Shown here: piece after piece, positions 25,081 to 37,269 of the stretch | How the letters are laid out: each line of letters opens with the position of its first letter | Numbering within the stretch: position 1 is the first letter of the stretch | Assembly (NCBI GenBank): GCA_013398615.1 | Contig: VZSR01000055.1 | Span: forward strand, 3,829,721 to 3,893,720 | DNA length: 64,000 bases | Direction: 5' to 3' | DNA from: Brachypodius melanocephalos | Taxonomy: Eukaryota > Chordata > Aves > Passeriformes > Pycnonotidae | Notes under the pieces: generated by a model | Databases searched by the model: none | Seen by the model: the letters and a program-made list of their open reading frames with translations, nothing else | Told to the model about the DNA's origin: nothing | Translations under genes and position numbers: made by a program

Positions 25081-28000
25081 ACAGAGTTTGGTGAAATTCT
25101 GCTAGGATTTGGAGAAGGAATTAAGGTGCTGCTGTACTTCTACTTCTCCTGACTGCACTCCACAGGTAAGCACGTCTCAGTAAGACTCCCAAAATTAAAG
25201 GTTTTATTCCTGTTGTGGATTAGACATCTGCATTCAGTATACACTGATATACACACAAAATGCAGAAGCCACTCTGACTAAATGTATGTTTCCTTCTCAG
25301 CTGCTCAGAGACAGGATTCCTTGAATAAAAATGACAGTAGGAGTCTCCTGAAATTAAGTTTTTCAAGATCTTTCGCATCTTTTCAGATGCATCAAAAGAA
25401 AAGCCTCTTCCTCCCGTTTATAGATCACCTCCAAGTCGAAACCCATGTACTTTCACATCACCTTAGGTAATCTCCCATGCATTCATAAACATAAAGATGC
25501 TTTCTCAGGGAGAGCATCAGACAGAAAGTCTTGGCTGTTCTTTGCCTCCCTGGAAGACAGAGCAAATGAATTAATATTCTGACCTATTAATTTCTTCCAC
25601 TGCTAATGTGTTTCATGAAGGAGATGTCACAATCACTCTGGGCAGTCTGGCACACTAATAAAAGTGTTTCTCTGTACATAACCTATTTTCTCTCTCTTAA
25701 TTTTTGTTTTGTTGTTGGTTAAAAAAAACCCCAACAAAATCAAAAACTAAAAACCAAAACACCCTTCTCAGATCTACATGGCTTTTCCTGATGCTGATAG
25801 ATTTTATATGAACAGGAAGTCCCTGGACTTAAGAGTGGAATAATGAGGTTGAGGTCTACCAGACATTCTTCCTAAATTCAGTGTATCACTCTTTATGGAA
25901 CTGGTCTGCAGACCACAAATTTGCAGACCTTGCTTTCATTAAGTCCTGCCAGCATACATTACCAGAGTTGAATTACTGCATCATTTTGTTTTGCTCATAT
26001 TCTTCACTTTACATCATGTGTTTTTTTTCCCCAAAAACATTTTTCATTTTCCTATTTCTTGTTTATATTTGAAATACATGGCTGTAATTACTTTCTTCTA
26101 GCTGGCCATAGAAATTCCATAGCATACATGCCAAAACTGAAAGAATGCAATTCAGCAGATAAGCATCTTAAAATCAACAAGTTAAAAAAAAAAAGTATCA
26201 AAACTTTCCTTTCCAACGTAAAGTAACCCTAACTCTGGAAGCATTTCCCCACACCCTTTCAGGGTTTATATTCTAGCGTTTCTACATTCCTTAACCTTTT
26301 GCTTTAGGGTGTAGTTCCTCAAACATGCTGACTTTGTCAGCTGAACCAGCTTTAGAAATCTGCACTCCTTCCTCCTCAACCTCAGTTATCTCTACATCCT
26401 TAACTCAGCCAAAAAGGGCCCTCAGTAGGGCAAGTATCATTTCTTGATAAAATCAAGAGGGAGGCAGAAGTTTCCTTGAGGAAAAATCCAGCCTGTGATC
26501 CAGTTTACAGTGCAGTGACTTCTAACTGCACAATGAAGGGGCAACAAATGTCACTCAGCAGGAACAAGAAGGACAAACCACTGCCCTAACATCACCACAG
26601 AGGCTGCTTGGTGTGAACCTCTTCTCCTAGTTCTAAATGGATCTCTGACTGAAACCAAACGGTTTGAGTTTTACAGCACAAAAAGCTGTAAGTTCAGAGC
26701 ACAAAAGCTTCTTTGCTGCACAAGGGCCTCGTGGGTTGTTTAGGACAGAATGCTTTCTTTGTCTCCAAGAGGCAAGGTTACCTTTTACAGCCTCAGCACC
26801 ACACACACAGGTGTCTGGGACTGGAGAACCTGCTGGCTGCTGTTCATTCCCTTCACACAGTGCAACTCGGCAATCTCCACTAACAACACCCTACAAATTT
26901 TAGGGCTTTCACTCTTCTCATCATCGCATCTATCACTGTGACCTAGGGCTACAGCTGTATTTATAAAGCTTGGCTCCACAGAATTTTAAGCTTTTCCAGC
27001 ACTTTTCTGGAGCACTTTGTCATGGCAGGTACCACCAATGTCATCTCCAGCTGAGCACATCTAAAGTTAGGCTTGTGCTTAACCACCCACAGATAGCACA
27101 GCCACCTCTCAGGAGGGCATTTCACACTGGTCCAGTCTGGAAGATAAATTCATCTTCACCTCTGTGCTTCACAAACTACTGCTGTTACACTGTACACCCA
27201 GAAATGGGCCTCTACTAACCCAAGTTTTGAATGGACTCGTCTTGGCTTTTAAGAAGTAAAAGAGTAAAGCGTGATCTTAGAAGGAAAGAAAACACCTCTG
27301 CCAATTTGCTTCCATGGGCCTCTACCCTATCCACGCGGACATTTACAAATTGTCACAACCACTTGTTTACATATTTAGACAGATACTATTCTCATTTTAT
27401 AGATTTAATGAGGGGGAGAAAAAAGGCATAAATAAAAAGACACTGTCACAATTAACTCTAGAAACCCAAGCCTCTCAGATATGTAATCTACTGCTCTTCT
27501 GTTGCTATTTCTGCTGGATGTTCCTTTTTCTTTTACGTATTAGTGCATCCAACAGAGATGGATTAATCTTTAGCGAAGGTTTAGAGGAAGGTTAGAGGGA
27601 TTTCTTCTCCTCAGCTGTCTTGCTGCTCTTTCTACTGTCTTGCCAGCATGCCTAACCTGATTAGCATCACTCTTATTCTCTAACTAATCGAGATTAAATT
27701 TAAGTTACAGAATGGTATCGTTTACATCTTCTGAACAAACCTTTCTTTATGCCATTTTCTTTTGCTTTTTGTTGTTCTGCTGTTGCCTCTGTTTTGACCT
27801 TTCTGTAATACTTGGACAGGTGGTGTCTGAACCAGAAGCAGGTTTGTGGTCCAAGTTTTTAATCATTACACTTTGGAAAGAGAGGTTAGAGATTCTTACG
27901 AGCGAGACACGTTCACATTCTGCATTGCTGCTACACAAAAAGAGATTACAAGAGGGATTACAGTCAGGACAAAAGAAAAAAAAAAGGCAATTTAATGGAG

Positions 28001-29301
28001 CATATTTAAGTACATGGCTTTCAAGGTCTTTTGTAACTGCCTCTAAAAACAGAACAAGGCAATTACAAACAAGCACATCTTCAAAAGGCCCTCACAGCAT
28101 CTCTGCATGGTGTGAGAAGTCTGCTTCCTCCATCCTTGTCCTTCACAACAATCCCTCAGAACTTGCAAATTAAAAGCCCATCCCCTTCTTCCTTTATTAA
28201 TGCACCCCACCCATGTTGTGCACGCAGCAGATTGTGAACGTGTTGTGACAGATAAAAAAAAAAATACAAACTACAGGAAACACACAAGTAATAAAGCACA
28301 AGCACTCAAATTTGGATGAGACTGACCACACATGGAGTTCTTCAAACTGAAAGCTATTACTGTGACATTTTAGGTTTCTTTTAAGAGGAGAAGGCATGGA
28401 CTGCCTGTTGCTGTTTGGGAAGGGGAAATTAATGGGCACTCCCTTAAGGAAACGGGGACAGCTGACTAAAGCTGAACTCCAGTTCAGCACCGCCACAGCA
28501 CTGGTGGATGTTGGCCCTCCCTGCTTCTCCCAGGGCTTTGAATCAAATCTCTTCCAATGCAGCAGCTCTAGCATTTATTTTTCATGCAGTCCATGTGTAA
28601 GCAGGCAGGTGAGTGCTCCAGCATTTTGCCCTCTTCTCTCTCTTAGGGACAGATGACTCCCTGAGTAGCCAAAGCCTCCCTGCTACCACATAAGGCTGGC
28701 ATTGTTTGTTTTTAACCCGTCTTCTCCTCAAATTAACTCAGGAAACCTTTAATGTGATGACTTGGAATGGTAAGAGAATAAGCAATGCCCAACCTCGAAG
28801 ATGCTTTTTAGGTTTACTTTCTTTATTTCAGCATTCTGGGGTGCAATGTCAGCTCCTCAGCCCTGCCTTTCCTTTCTCTCTGAACAAACCTAACACCCCT
28901 CTCTGGGGAATACACCTCACGTGGTTCTGATGCCATAACTTCTTTCCAATTTTACTTTGTGCCAACAGTTACACGTTCAGGGCTGACCTTCCAGAAAGAC
29001 ATTTCAATGGAGAAACACTGAAAAACAAGGATTTCATCACCTAGTACTTTAAAATCTATTTGTGCAAGAGCCTCCCTGAAGAACGTAAATGAGTGGAAAT
29101 CCACAAGTCTAATAATACCATCAAATATAGATGTGCAAGACCTCGGTGAAGTTTCAGCACATTACAGGAATTCTCACACCATATCCACAAACCAGCAGTA
29201 CTAATGAAATTTTTATTGTAAAACTGCAAAGAACCATAGGTTGCTTAGTACTGGTTTCTTCTTTGTCCCAGTTTCCAAGCGGTAATTAAAAAGCTGACTG
29301 C

Positions 29302-29317
29302 AAAAAAAAAAAAAAAA
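29302..29317. repeat. Poly-A tract (A16)
   Basis: An uninterrupted run of 16 A lies in CRYBG3 intron 1, with no recognisable retrosequence upstream. Confidence 0.85.
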
Positions 29318-29869
29318 TCAGACTTTTTAATTAATATTTTTTGTATATATATCAGTTACCCTGCTTGCCATACAGATCCTTATGATTACTGCAGCTGGCC
29401 TCCTGCATGATCTCGATTATGAAATTTCACCAAGGGAGACCTGAGTCAAGCCTGTGACACGTGACAAGAAGTTATGAGCTTTGGCTGAAAAACAACTACG
29501 GAAAAAAGACCACATTTGTAAGTAAGACCTTTCCACGTAAACTACTACCAAATTCACTACTTATCAGGTTCAACTATTCAAGTCTCATCTGTCAATCAGT
29601 CTGTATCTATGTGGGACAGATTATAAAGGTCTCGGCTTCAAATAACTTCTTGAAGCCACGGGTCTACCATAACATAAAGCACTTAAACCTGATTTCCCTT
29701 CCAGTTATATTCCTTGAGGCAGAGTCTGTCCTCAAACTTTAACGTTGTCATTTCAAAACTAAATGCCACTGAGCTACTTCACTTTATTCTGTGAGGGAGG
29801 TTTTCCAGACATCAAATTGTTCTGGAGCTCTTTCCAGAGCCCTTTTCAGTTTGCCAGCATCTTTTTCGT

Positions 29870-30170
29870 GATAAATCATGGACACCCAAACTGGACTCGG
29901 TACAGCAGTAACCAGCAAGAATCTACAGAATCCATGTGTTTTGTTGCTTATACACCCGACAATCATATTTTCTTCTCTTCTTTGGCAGCTCATGTTTAAC
30001 TGCCTGTCAACCATGGCAACTTAGTTTGTTTCCAATGTCATCTACATGGTGATTTCCATAGTTTTCGCTCTAATTATCTGCAAACTTCACATGCTACAGT
30101 TTTGTCCTCTTTTAAACCATCTGTGAAGATAGTAAACTGATTCAGAAATATATCCTTTTCATTTTCTTCA
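29870..30170 (-). mobile_element. Old, degraded CR1-like LINE fragment
   Basis: Several words fit the reverse complement of the CR1 3' region in the right order. These are a segment like 'cccaaactggactcggtac' (29885-29905), 'tttggcagctcatgttta' (29981-29998), 'tctgcaaacttcac' (30078-30091) and 'gaagatagtaaactgattcag' (30125-30145). Similarity may extend towards 30480. Divergence is high, so boundaries are approximate. Confidence 0.5.
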
Positions 30171-32191
30171 AACAGATCAAGTAGAAAATGATTTATTACG
30201 TCCATTTTTAATAAAAATATTCCTCCGTATGTTGAATTTTAGCCTGCTGTTATTACACTTGCAAATATTTTAAGTGGGGCATCAGTGCCAAGTCTTAAGC
30301 CTCTAAGGATGGTATATTCAGCAGTTTGTCAAGAAGCTGTAATCTCATAAAGAAAACTGAGCTTGACAACTCCCATCTTTCAGTGATGTTACAATCAATA
30401 CCATGTTTATTAACTTCTCAGGTCGCCTGGGAGACTTAGTAAATCAATTTTTCTATCCTTCCCCTTTAGTCCAACTAAATAAAATAAGACTTTAAAGGGA
30501 AACACCTTCCTCTAGGCACTATCATCACGCTTGTGAAGTCACTTGTGTGCTGTGCAGCCAGGAAAACTATCAGAACTTAATCTGAAAAGTCAATTTTTCA
30601 AGAGTCAAACTTCTGGCAGGTACCTTGAGTAATACGAGCAAGGTTGTAGCAACCATTTGTTAAATTAACTAAAAGGAAAATATTACTGTAAAGCTCAGTG
30701 GCAACAAGATGGGAGGAAACCAACTCAAGGCAAAAAAAATTTGCTTGCGCATCAAGTGACAGCTAAAACACGTTAGTATTTAACAGAAAATAAAAATGCC
30801 AGTATTTTAGAAGAAAAGTACCTCAATGAATGAAGTTAATTAAAACCTCTTTCCTCTGCTTCCCTCGCCCCAAAACCACAATGTTGCCTTTTCCCAAAAA
30901 GCTGTGAAATGAAAAAATTTCCAGTGAACTTCTCAGCAAGATTCCCAGGCTAAGACATTTCTTGGGAAACCAAACAGCAGAAGCAGTGACAAAATCTGCC
31001 CCTAGTCTCTGGCAAGGCTGTTGGAGCTTGTCTTAAAGAGAGAGGGAGAATCTTGCACAGAAATCTGAATGTGAAGTTTCTGGCTGCTGTTCCTGTGCTT
31101 AAGCTTAGGCCACAAACATAGGGGAGGAGAATTGAGGACATTAAGAAAAATGGCAATTATAAAACCAAGTTATTGAAATTGGAAGGTCAAAGGAAAGCAA
31201 AGCTGCTATGTCATTTAAAGCAAATACAGAAGGGAAACAGAGGAAGGGGAAAAGAAAGCAGAGAAAGGTAACGAAGGAGAAAATGGAGCCAGGGAACTTA
31301 GGCAGAAGTAGTGTTACAATTGCTGATTAATTTAAGTGCTGAAATAGCACAAGATGTATTATATTCAATCAAACTACCCTCATTTCGAAACTGGTTTGAT
31401 TACAGACAGCAATAAGCAATTTAGATTGTTTTAAGTGAAAAAATTATTCCTCTCAGACCTGTTTCTGCTGCTGATTTACATACTGTTCTTTGCTTGTGCA
31501 GCAAAGCTGGGTCAGCTTCACATTCTGCAATAGCAGTGCTGTGTTGCATGGTTTATATCAGCTACACAAAGTGTGTTAGTATTAAAGGAAGACAAAGACA
31601 AGCAACTAAAACTATAATGGAAAATAAATACGTCAGAGAAATCGCAGATAGGCCACATTTTACAATGAAAGTTTACATCAAAAAAGTTCAAGAACCAAAC
31701 CACGTCATTACACTGAATATGTACCTTTAAGATTAAAGGCTAGAACTAAGTGAAATAACTATGATGACCCTTGCTAAATAACTGAATCCATTTTACATGT
31801 GAGGGAACTGAACAGCCCTACAAAGGCTGGAGAGAGAAATACAAATGTTTCTGAGCAGAGCTTACTCCAATATTGGGCAGAGCGATTATACCAGATTACA
31901 TCCAGGTTTTCCTTCTGGCATCTGTCAGGCATAGTAACCAACACTGCTGTGGAATCTGCTCCCTGTTTGCCAGTCTGATTGGTTAGGCAGTTTCCAGCAT
32001 TTCTGTGACACAGATTTGTCACTGGTCACTAACACAAACACTTGGTACAACATCAGAAACAGATTCACAAACGACTTATTAAGGTCACCTTTACTGAATT
32101 AATGGGGAATAGAACTGTTTTCCAAGGGCATGTTTGCAGGGTGGGGGATCAACAGTGGTACTTAAAAAATGGCATAAAAATAGGAGAATTT

Positions 32192-32212
32192 AAAAAAAAA
32201 AAAAAAAAAAAA
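32192..32212. repeat. Poly-A tract (A21)
   Basis: This is an uninterrupted run of 21 A. The sequence upstream (32040-32190) does not resemble a processed transcript that I recognise. Confidence 0.85.
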
Positions 32213-33367
32213 GTAATCCAGGACAGCTTTAAAGCAGCAGCAACTGTTGTACTGATAAACAGAGCATACCAGAATTTCAAAAAGGTTCATTAAGAACGAG
32301 CAGCCCAGAAAAAACAAGAAGAGAGACTGGTGTCACCAGTAAAATGCAGCAAGCTCTTCTAGTCAGGCTGGAGGAGAAAACTTTCGGTAGATTTACAAGG
32401 GCAACTATTAAAATCCGAGAAAACGCTCCCCAGAACTCCCATCTTTTACTCACAAAATATACACCGGGAAGCATCCTACAAAGTTCTCTTTTTTTGTTCT
32501 GAAGGCATGCATTTTCCATTCCTACCAAAATAGGCTTCAAGGCCAAATTTGCAGCCTGTAACTAAGGATTAAAATTAAAGTATGTTATCACTGCAATTCT
32601 TTCTGCCTTTTCTATTTGTATGTTCAAAAGAAATAACTTCTTCCTACATTTTTTCCCAACGCAACACTGTCCATAGGTGAAGTGCAGATCCCCAATGTGT
32701 TTGCACACTTAGGTCTCAAGACCTCCAAGCTGCTTAAGCAGATACAATGCCTTTGGAAAAAATATTTTACCAACTTAAGAAGCAGTGGAACATTCAGAAA
32801 AACAACATTCTATTTCAAAATAAGGCAGGTCTTGAAATCACAATATCACAACACCATTGGAGACTGTATCTTGTGTCTGGAAACTGACACAAGAAAGCGA
32901 AATGAGTAAGGAAACCAACATTTCCGACTTTAAGTCTTCAAAAGGGATACTGCAAAGCCAGTTAGAACAGATAAAAATTATATTAGGAATGAAAATTAAT
33001 ATACCAGAAGAATTGAGCTGCCTGAGCAACGCAGTGCTGTGCAAGTATAATAGTATATACTAACTGAACTGAATAAAATCCAAAAGCCCGCCAGAAATTA
33101 AAAGCAGTAGCAGGGTTTCCACCCTTTTAAGAAGTCACAATAATTAGAAATACAATCCCCACAGCAACATGTTTTGGAATCTTAATTTTTTTCCACCTGG
33201 CAGCCTTTTGTTCACTAGAGGAGAAGACCAAGGAGTTTTCATCTTTGCAAAACTGTTCCTTAAAACCACAGACTTGTAGCTGTTTTGGAAATATTTTTGC
33301 ATTAACTCTGGCACTCATGCCAACAACTGGAAAAGGAGACACCGCTGTTAACATTTAAAATAGTGGG

Positions 33368-33384
33368 AAAAAAAAAAAAAAAAA
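33368..33384. repeat. Poly-A tract (A17)
   Basis: A run of 17 A lies in CRYBG3 intron 1, with nothing distinctive on either side. Confidence 0.85.
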
Positions 33385-35532
33385 GTTGCTTTGTTTCTTC
33401 CAAGGAGCGCTTCTATTATAATTAAGGTTCTAGTAACATTTCCTTCAGGAAATGTCTCTCACACACATGGCCAGCTGCTGGCCCTGCTCCTCCTGCTCTC
33501 AGTCCCACGAGACATCCAAGTATGTGCCTCCCTCTGATCGAGCAGGCATCCCAGCAGAGTGCACACAACTATTTACCTGCTTAATTAGAGGCAACCACTT
33601 TGGTACCCTGCTGAATCAGGGCCTTTCGTACTATTTTGAATTATCCTGCAATGGAAGCCATAATGGAAAAATCTAGGAAGCAAAAAGGAAGAACGAAACC
33701 TCAAATTAACAAATGTATAGAAAATTTTCATAATGCGCCTTACTTAGGCAAGTCTAATCTGAATTCTTCTATATGGTTCAAGCATTCCCCTTGCTGGTTC
33801 CACAAACCACCATCCCTCATGTAGACTCATAAATAAGCTAAATTTTAACAGCAAAGAATCCTGCTCTGGCTTTTGAAAGTAAAAGGTTCTTTATTAGAAA
33901 GCAGAGACTGATTTTTCCAGCAGACAATGGATTTCTTCAAAGATGCCAATGGTATCTGAATCAAACTCAGCCAGGAGGCATCCATTTCAGAAGAACTAGG
34001 TTTGAAATTTATTACTCCTTTTTCCATCAATTTCCAGCAGTCCCTCAAATGCACAGTTTTAACAACTACAAAAATACATGTTCTTTGTAAACAGGAACAA
34101 TGACTGGCAGTCCCAAAGGAAGAAAAAGACTCTCTAATCTCTCCTCAGGCAGAATAAACAAAGTTTTTCATCTCTGAAAGCTCTCAGTGAGATACTAATG
34201 GATGAATGCAACAACAATCTCAGCCTGAAAGAACCCAACAAACAAATCAGCCCCCCAGAATCCTTCTAAACCAGATAAAAGGTTGCTCTTCCCTGTTTGG
34301 TGTCCCTTCAGCAAATGCAGACAAAATATCCTGACAAACCAAACTTGCACTGGTAGTTCTGTGACCAGCCAACAGCACTTGGAGGGAAAAAGAGAAATCT
34401 GAAACGAACCTGCTAAAAACTGCAGGGAATAACTAATAAAATGCACCCATAGGTTAAAGGACATTTTGATGGACATTACCTCAGTAAAAAAGTGTCACAC
34501 CCCCCTGAAAGGTCACATTTATTCGCAAAAGAACAATTAACATCCACAGTATAGACTTACTGTGTAAAAGCTTCTTCCAGATGGACTAAAGATACATGTA
34601 TTGGTAAGAAAATTAAAAATTATAAGACTCCTATTAGAACAGTGAAAATGCACTTGGGTTTTGTCACCCTGGGGATTCAGATTGCTCCAAGACAAACACT
34701 GTGGTAACCAATAACCAATTGTATTGCAAGTGTATTATTGAAAGTAGCAAATAGTCCAGTACAGCATAATGACTGCCTTTGATGGAAGTCAATGACAAAG
34801 ACCTGGGATGAAGAGCACTGAAGCCATTCAAAGCAGCCCCAACTCTGAAGAACACAATTAAGCAGCAAACAAGCACTGGGTGGGAGATGCTTTCCTTTTG
34901 GCTACACTTTATGTCAAAACCAAGTGAACTCTTAAGGGATGTGCTGTGCTTTTTGCTGCCACAAAAGTTACAAGTACCCTGAGCAGCTTATTTTTTTTTC
35001 CACAAGCAAGCTGCCAGTGTGTCTCATGTTCATCAGATCTACAAATTGCTGTAAGGGTAAGCTATTACCATAAGCTTTTTGTCAAATGAGGTTCTCAAAA
35101 GAGTCCAAGACACTGATTAACAAACTATCTAACTCCCCCCATCCCCTTCCTCCCATTTTAAACCAGGGTCACGTAGGTTTGGAGTTTGGTTCTTGTGGTT
35201 TTTACAGGTAAATCTGAACAGGGCCTGGAGCAAGAGGGCAGCTCTGCTAGCAGGGGAAGGAAAGCTGACAGCTTCCAGCCACCCACCCCGCCTAATTTGC
35301 GGGAGCAGATGGAGAATGACTTTTGTATAGACAGAGATTCACTTCTGTGTGCTTTTAAAACTTAGGAAACCATCCCATTCTGCAGAGGCATCAAGTGTGA
35401 TGCACATCTCCAGAGGTCAGTGCAGGCACACACAGTGTATGTGATATACTGCTCCCTCTCCAGCCCCCTTTTACTTGAGTCTTCTACTTTTCTGAAACCC
35501 ATAAGTACATAAAGTAGCTCCACAGAAAAGTT

Positions 35533-35563
35533 TATATATGATATATATATATATCTATATATC
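35533..35563. repeat. (AT)n microsatellite, interrupted
   Basis: TA/AT dinucleotides with two single-base interruptions lie at the edge of the GC-rich shelf that follows. Confidence 0.85.
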
Positions 35564-35569
35564 TCAAAC

Positions 35570-36270
35570 TTGGTGTGGTTCCAACATCCATCCCACCGAT
35601 AACCTGAAGGGGAAGCCGTGCCGGTGCATACACGTCTCACAGCCCTTCACAAAAGCTGCATTCCCCATCTCGCCCACGCACTCCGCACCTTCACAGCAAA
35701 CACCCAGGGCAGCCCCGGTCCCCGCTGCTGGCACCCAGGCTTTGTTCAGCGATCCACTCTGCTGCACGGCCGAGCTCGCTGAATAAACACGAGCAGCAAA
35801 CCTGCGGCACTCATCCCAGCCCGGCGCTGGGTAATGTATGCAATTACGCTAATCTGCGAAGAAGGCTGCCAGTGGAAACCAAATACGGGAACGTCAGCAT
35901 TCCTGACTAGCGTGCCACGCTGCAGCCCGGCACAACAAGGAAAAGCTCCTTAACATACCAAATGGGCATGGGGATGGCCAGGGCTGTCGCCCGCCTGCGC
36001 TCCGGGAAGGAGTCACGGCCACCACCCTGCAGCGAACCTCGTCAGGAGTTCAACAACCAGGCCAAGGGGCCTTTTCATACCTGCGTGGACTATCCCAGCT
36101 TCCGAAGAAAGAAAAGGCCCTTGGCTGCAGGAAATGAGACTCTGATTGGGACAGAGATTAGACTGCGGCTCCGAGTTAAGTGGAGTAGGTCTACCACGAG
36201 TGCTACCTACAGATCGGCCATTTAGCGCACAAACCACTCAAGTGGCATCACTCTCCTCCTTACCAAGGTG
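35570..36270. promoter_or_regulatory. GC-rich, CpG-bearing shelf in CRYBG3 intron 1 (candidate enhancer)
   Basis: This block lies 1.5-2.3 kb inside the gene from the first exon. It is richer in CpG than the surrounding intron (for example near 35615-35640, 35760-35830 and 35990-36020). It contains an octamer/homeodomain-like cluster, ATGCAATTACGCTAAT, at about 35838-35853. The open frame at 35962-36225 gives an unrecognised peptide and is probably composition-driven. A regulatory role is inference. Confidence 0.35.
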
Positions 36271-36991
36271 ACCGCTGGGCTTTTTTGTTTATCCCAAACC
36301 ACAGCTGTAGGGAGATGGCAAGGCGTCATCCCATGAAACCTGTCCTATTGCCTCTACAGGTCCTCAGCCAGACGCAAACCTTCGCCTTCTCCCATATCTT
36401 AACCACCCTCGCCAGACAAAACAGCCAGGCTATTCCAGCAATTGTAAAGATGTCCTTGATTCAGCAGCCTTGCTCCTAATTTCTTTTTTCCACGAAATAA
36501 AAAAGCAACGTTTTCTGCTCATAAAAGACCAGTGGATCCTTGGTGGTGTACTAGCATGTCAAATGCTTACAGTAAAATACCCCCCCAAAGTTAAAAATCC
36601 TCACAATGCATTTACAAGACCGTTTAAGATGGTCAGTGTAAGAGAGCAATAGGCTCTTCTATTTTCCATGATTGCTGAGAATCTGCAGTGCAAGATCCTA
36701 AAGCTTTTCACTGAAAGAATTACTGTGATAGCCACTGTCTATCTGATTAAACTGCATTTACTGTCTGTCAGTTTAAACACAAACCTACCCCTATCAAGAA
36801 TGACTCAGATTTAAACCAACATGTTAAAAGCAAAAAACAAATACTACACCCGAGGAAGTAAGGCCTAGGCAGTTAACACCTTTTCACCACAAAAATATGC
36901 TCATTAACTTGGGCCGACAAGGAGGCTGCCTGAGAAACTGAAGGAAACTTATCTGTGCTTCTTTCCTACTTACAGACAGAAATCAGCCACC

Positions 36992-37048
36992 AGAAAAAGG
37001 AAAAAAAAAGAAAAAAAGAAAAAAAAAAAGAAAAAAAGGAAGAGGAAC
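36992..37048. repeat. A/G-only purine tract
   Basis: More than 55 consecutive purines, mostly A with scattered G, lie about 0.7 kb from the first CRYBG3 exon on the intron side. This is a low-complexity tract, pyrimidine-rich in the transcript. Confidence 0.85.
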
Positions 37049-37269
37049 AAATACACAAGAAGTTTCCAAACCTTTTCATCTTGTAAAGTCTCCCTGCACT
37101 AAAAAAAATTACTAATAACCAAGTTTCCATAAACCACAGATTTTGCATGGAGACTTAAACACATCAGTAATATTTATGTTGCATTAACGCCTGGTTTACA
37201 CCAGTCCAAAAGAAAACTTTCAGCGTGAAAACCGAAAAGGAAAAACAAACAAACAAAACCCTCAAAGCC

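Noticed and set aside
27712..28173. 153-codon plus-strand open frame with a hydrophobic start
   Set aside because: The apparent signal or membrane segment comes from a T-rich run, and the frame later crosses an A run. No family resemblance.
32040..32212. Possible processed retrocopy ending in the A21 tract
   Set aside because: The upstream sequence shows no recognisable transcript, no polyadenylation signal at the right distance and no target-site duplication that I could find.
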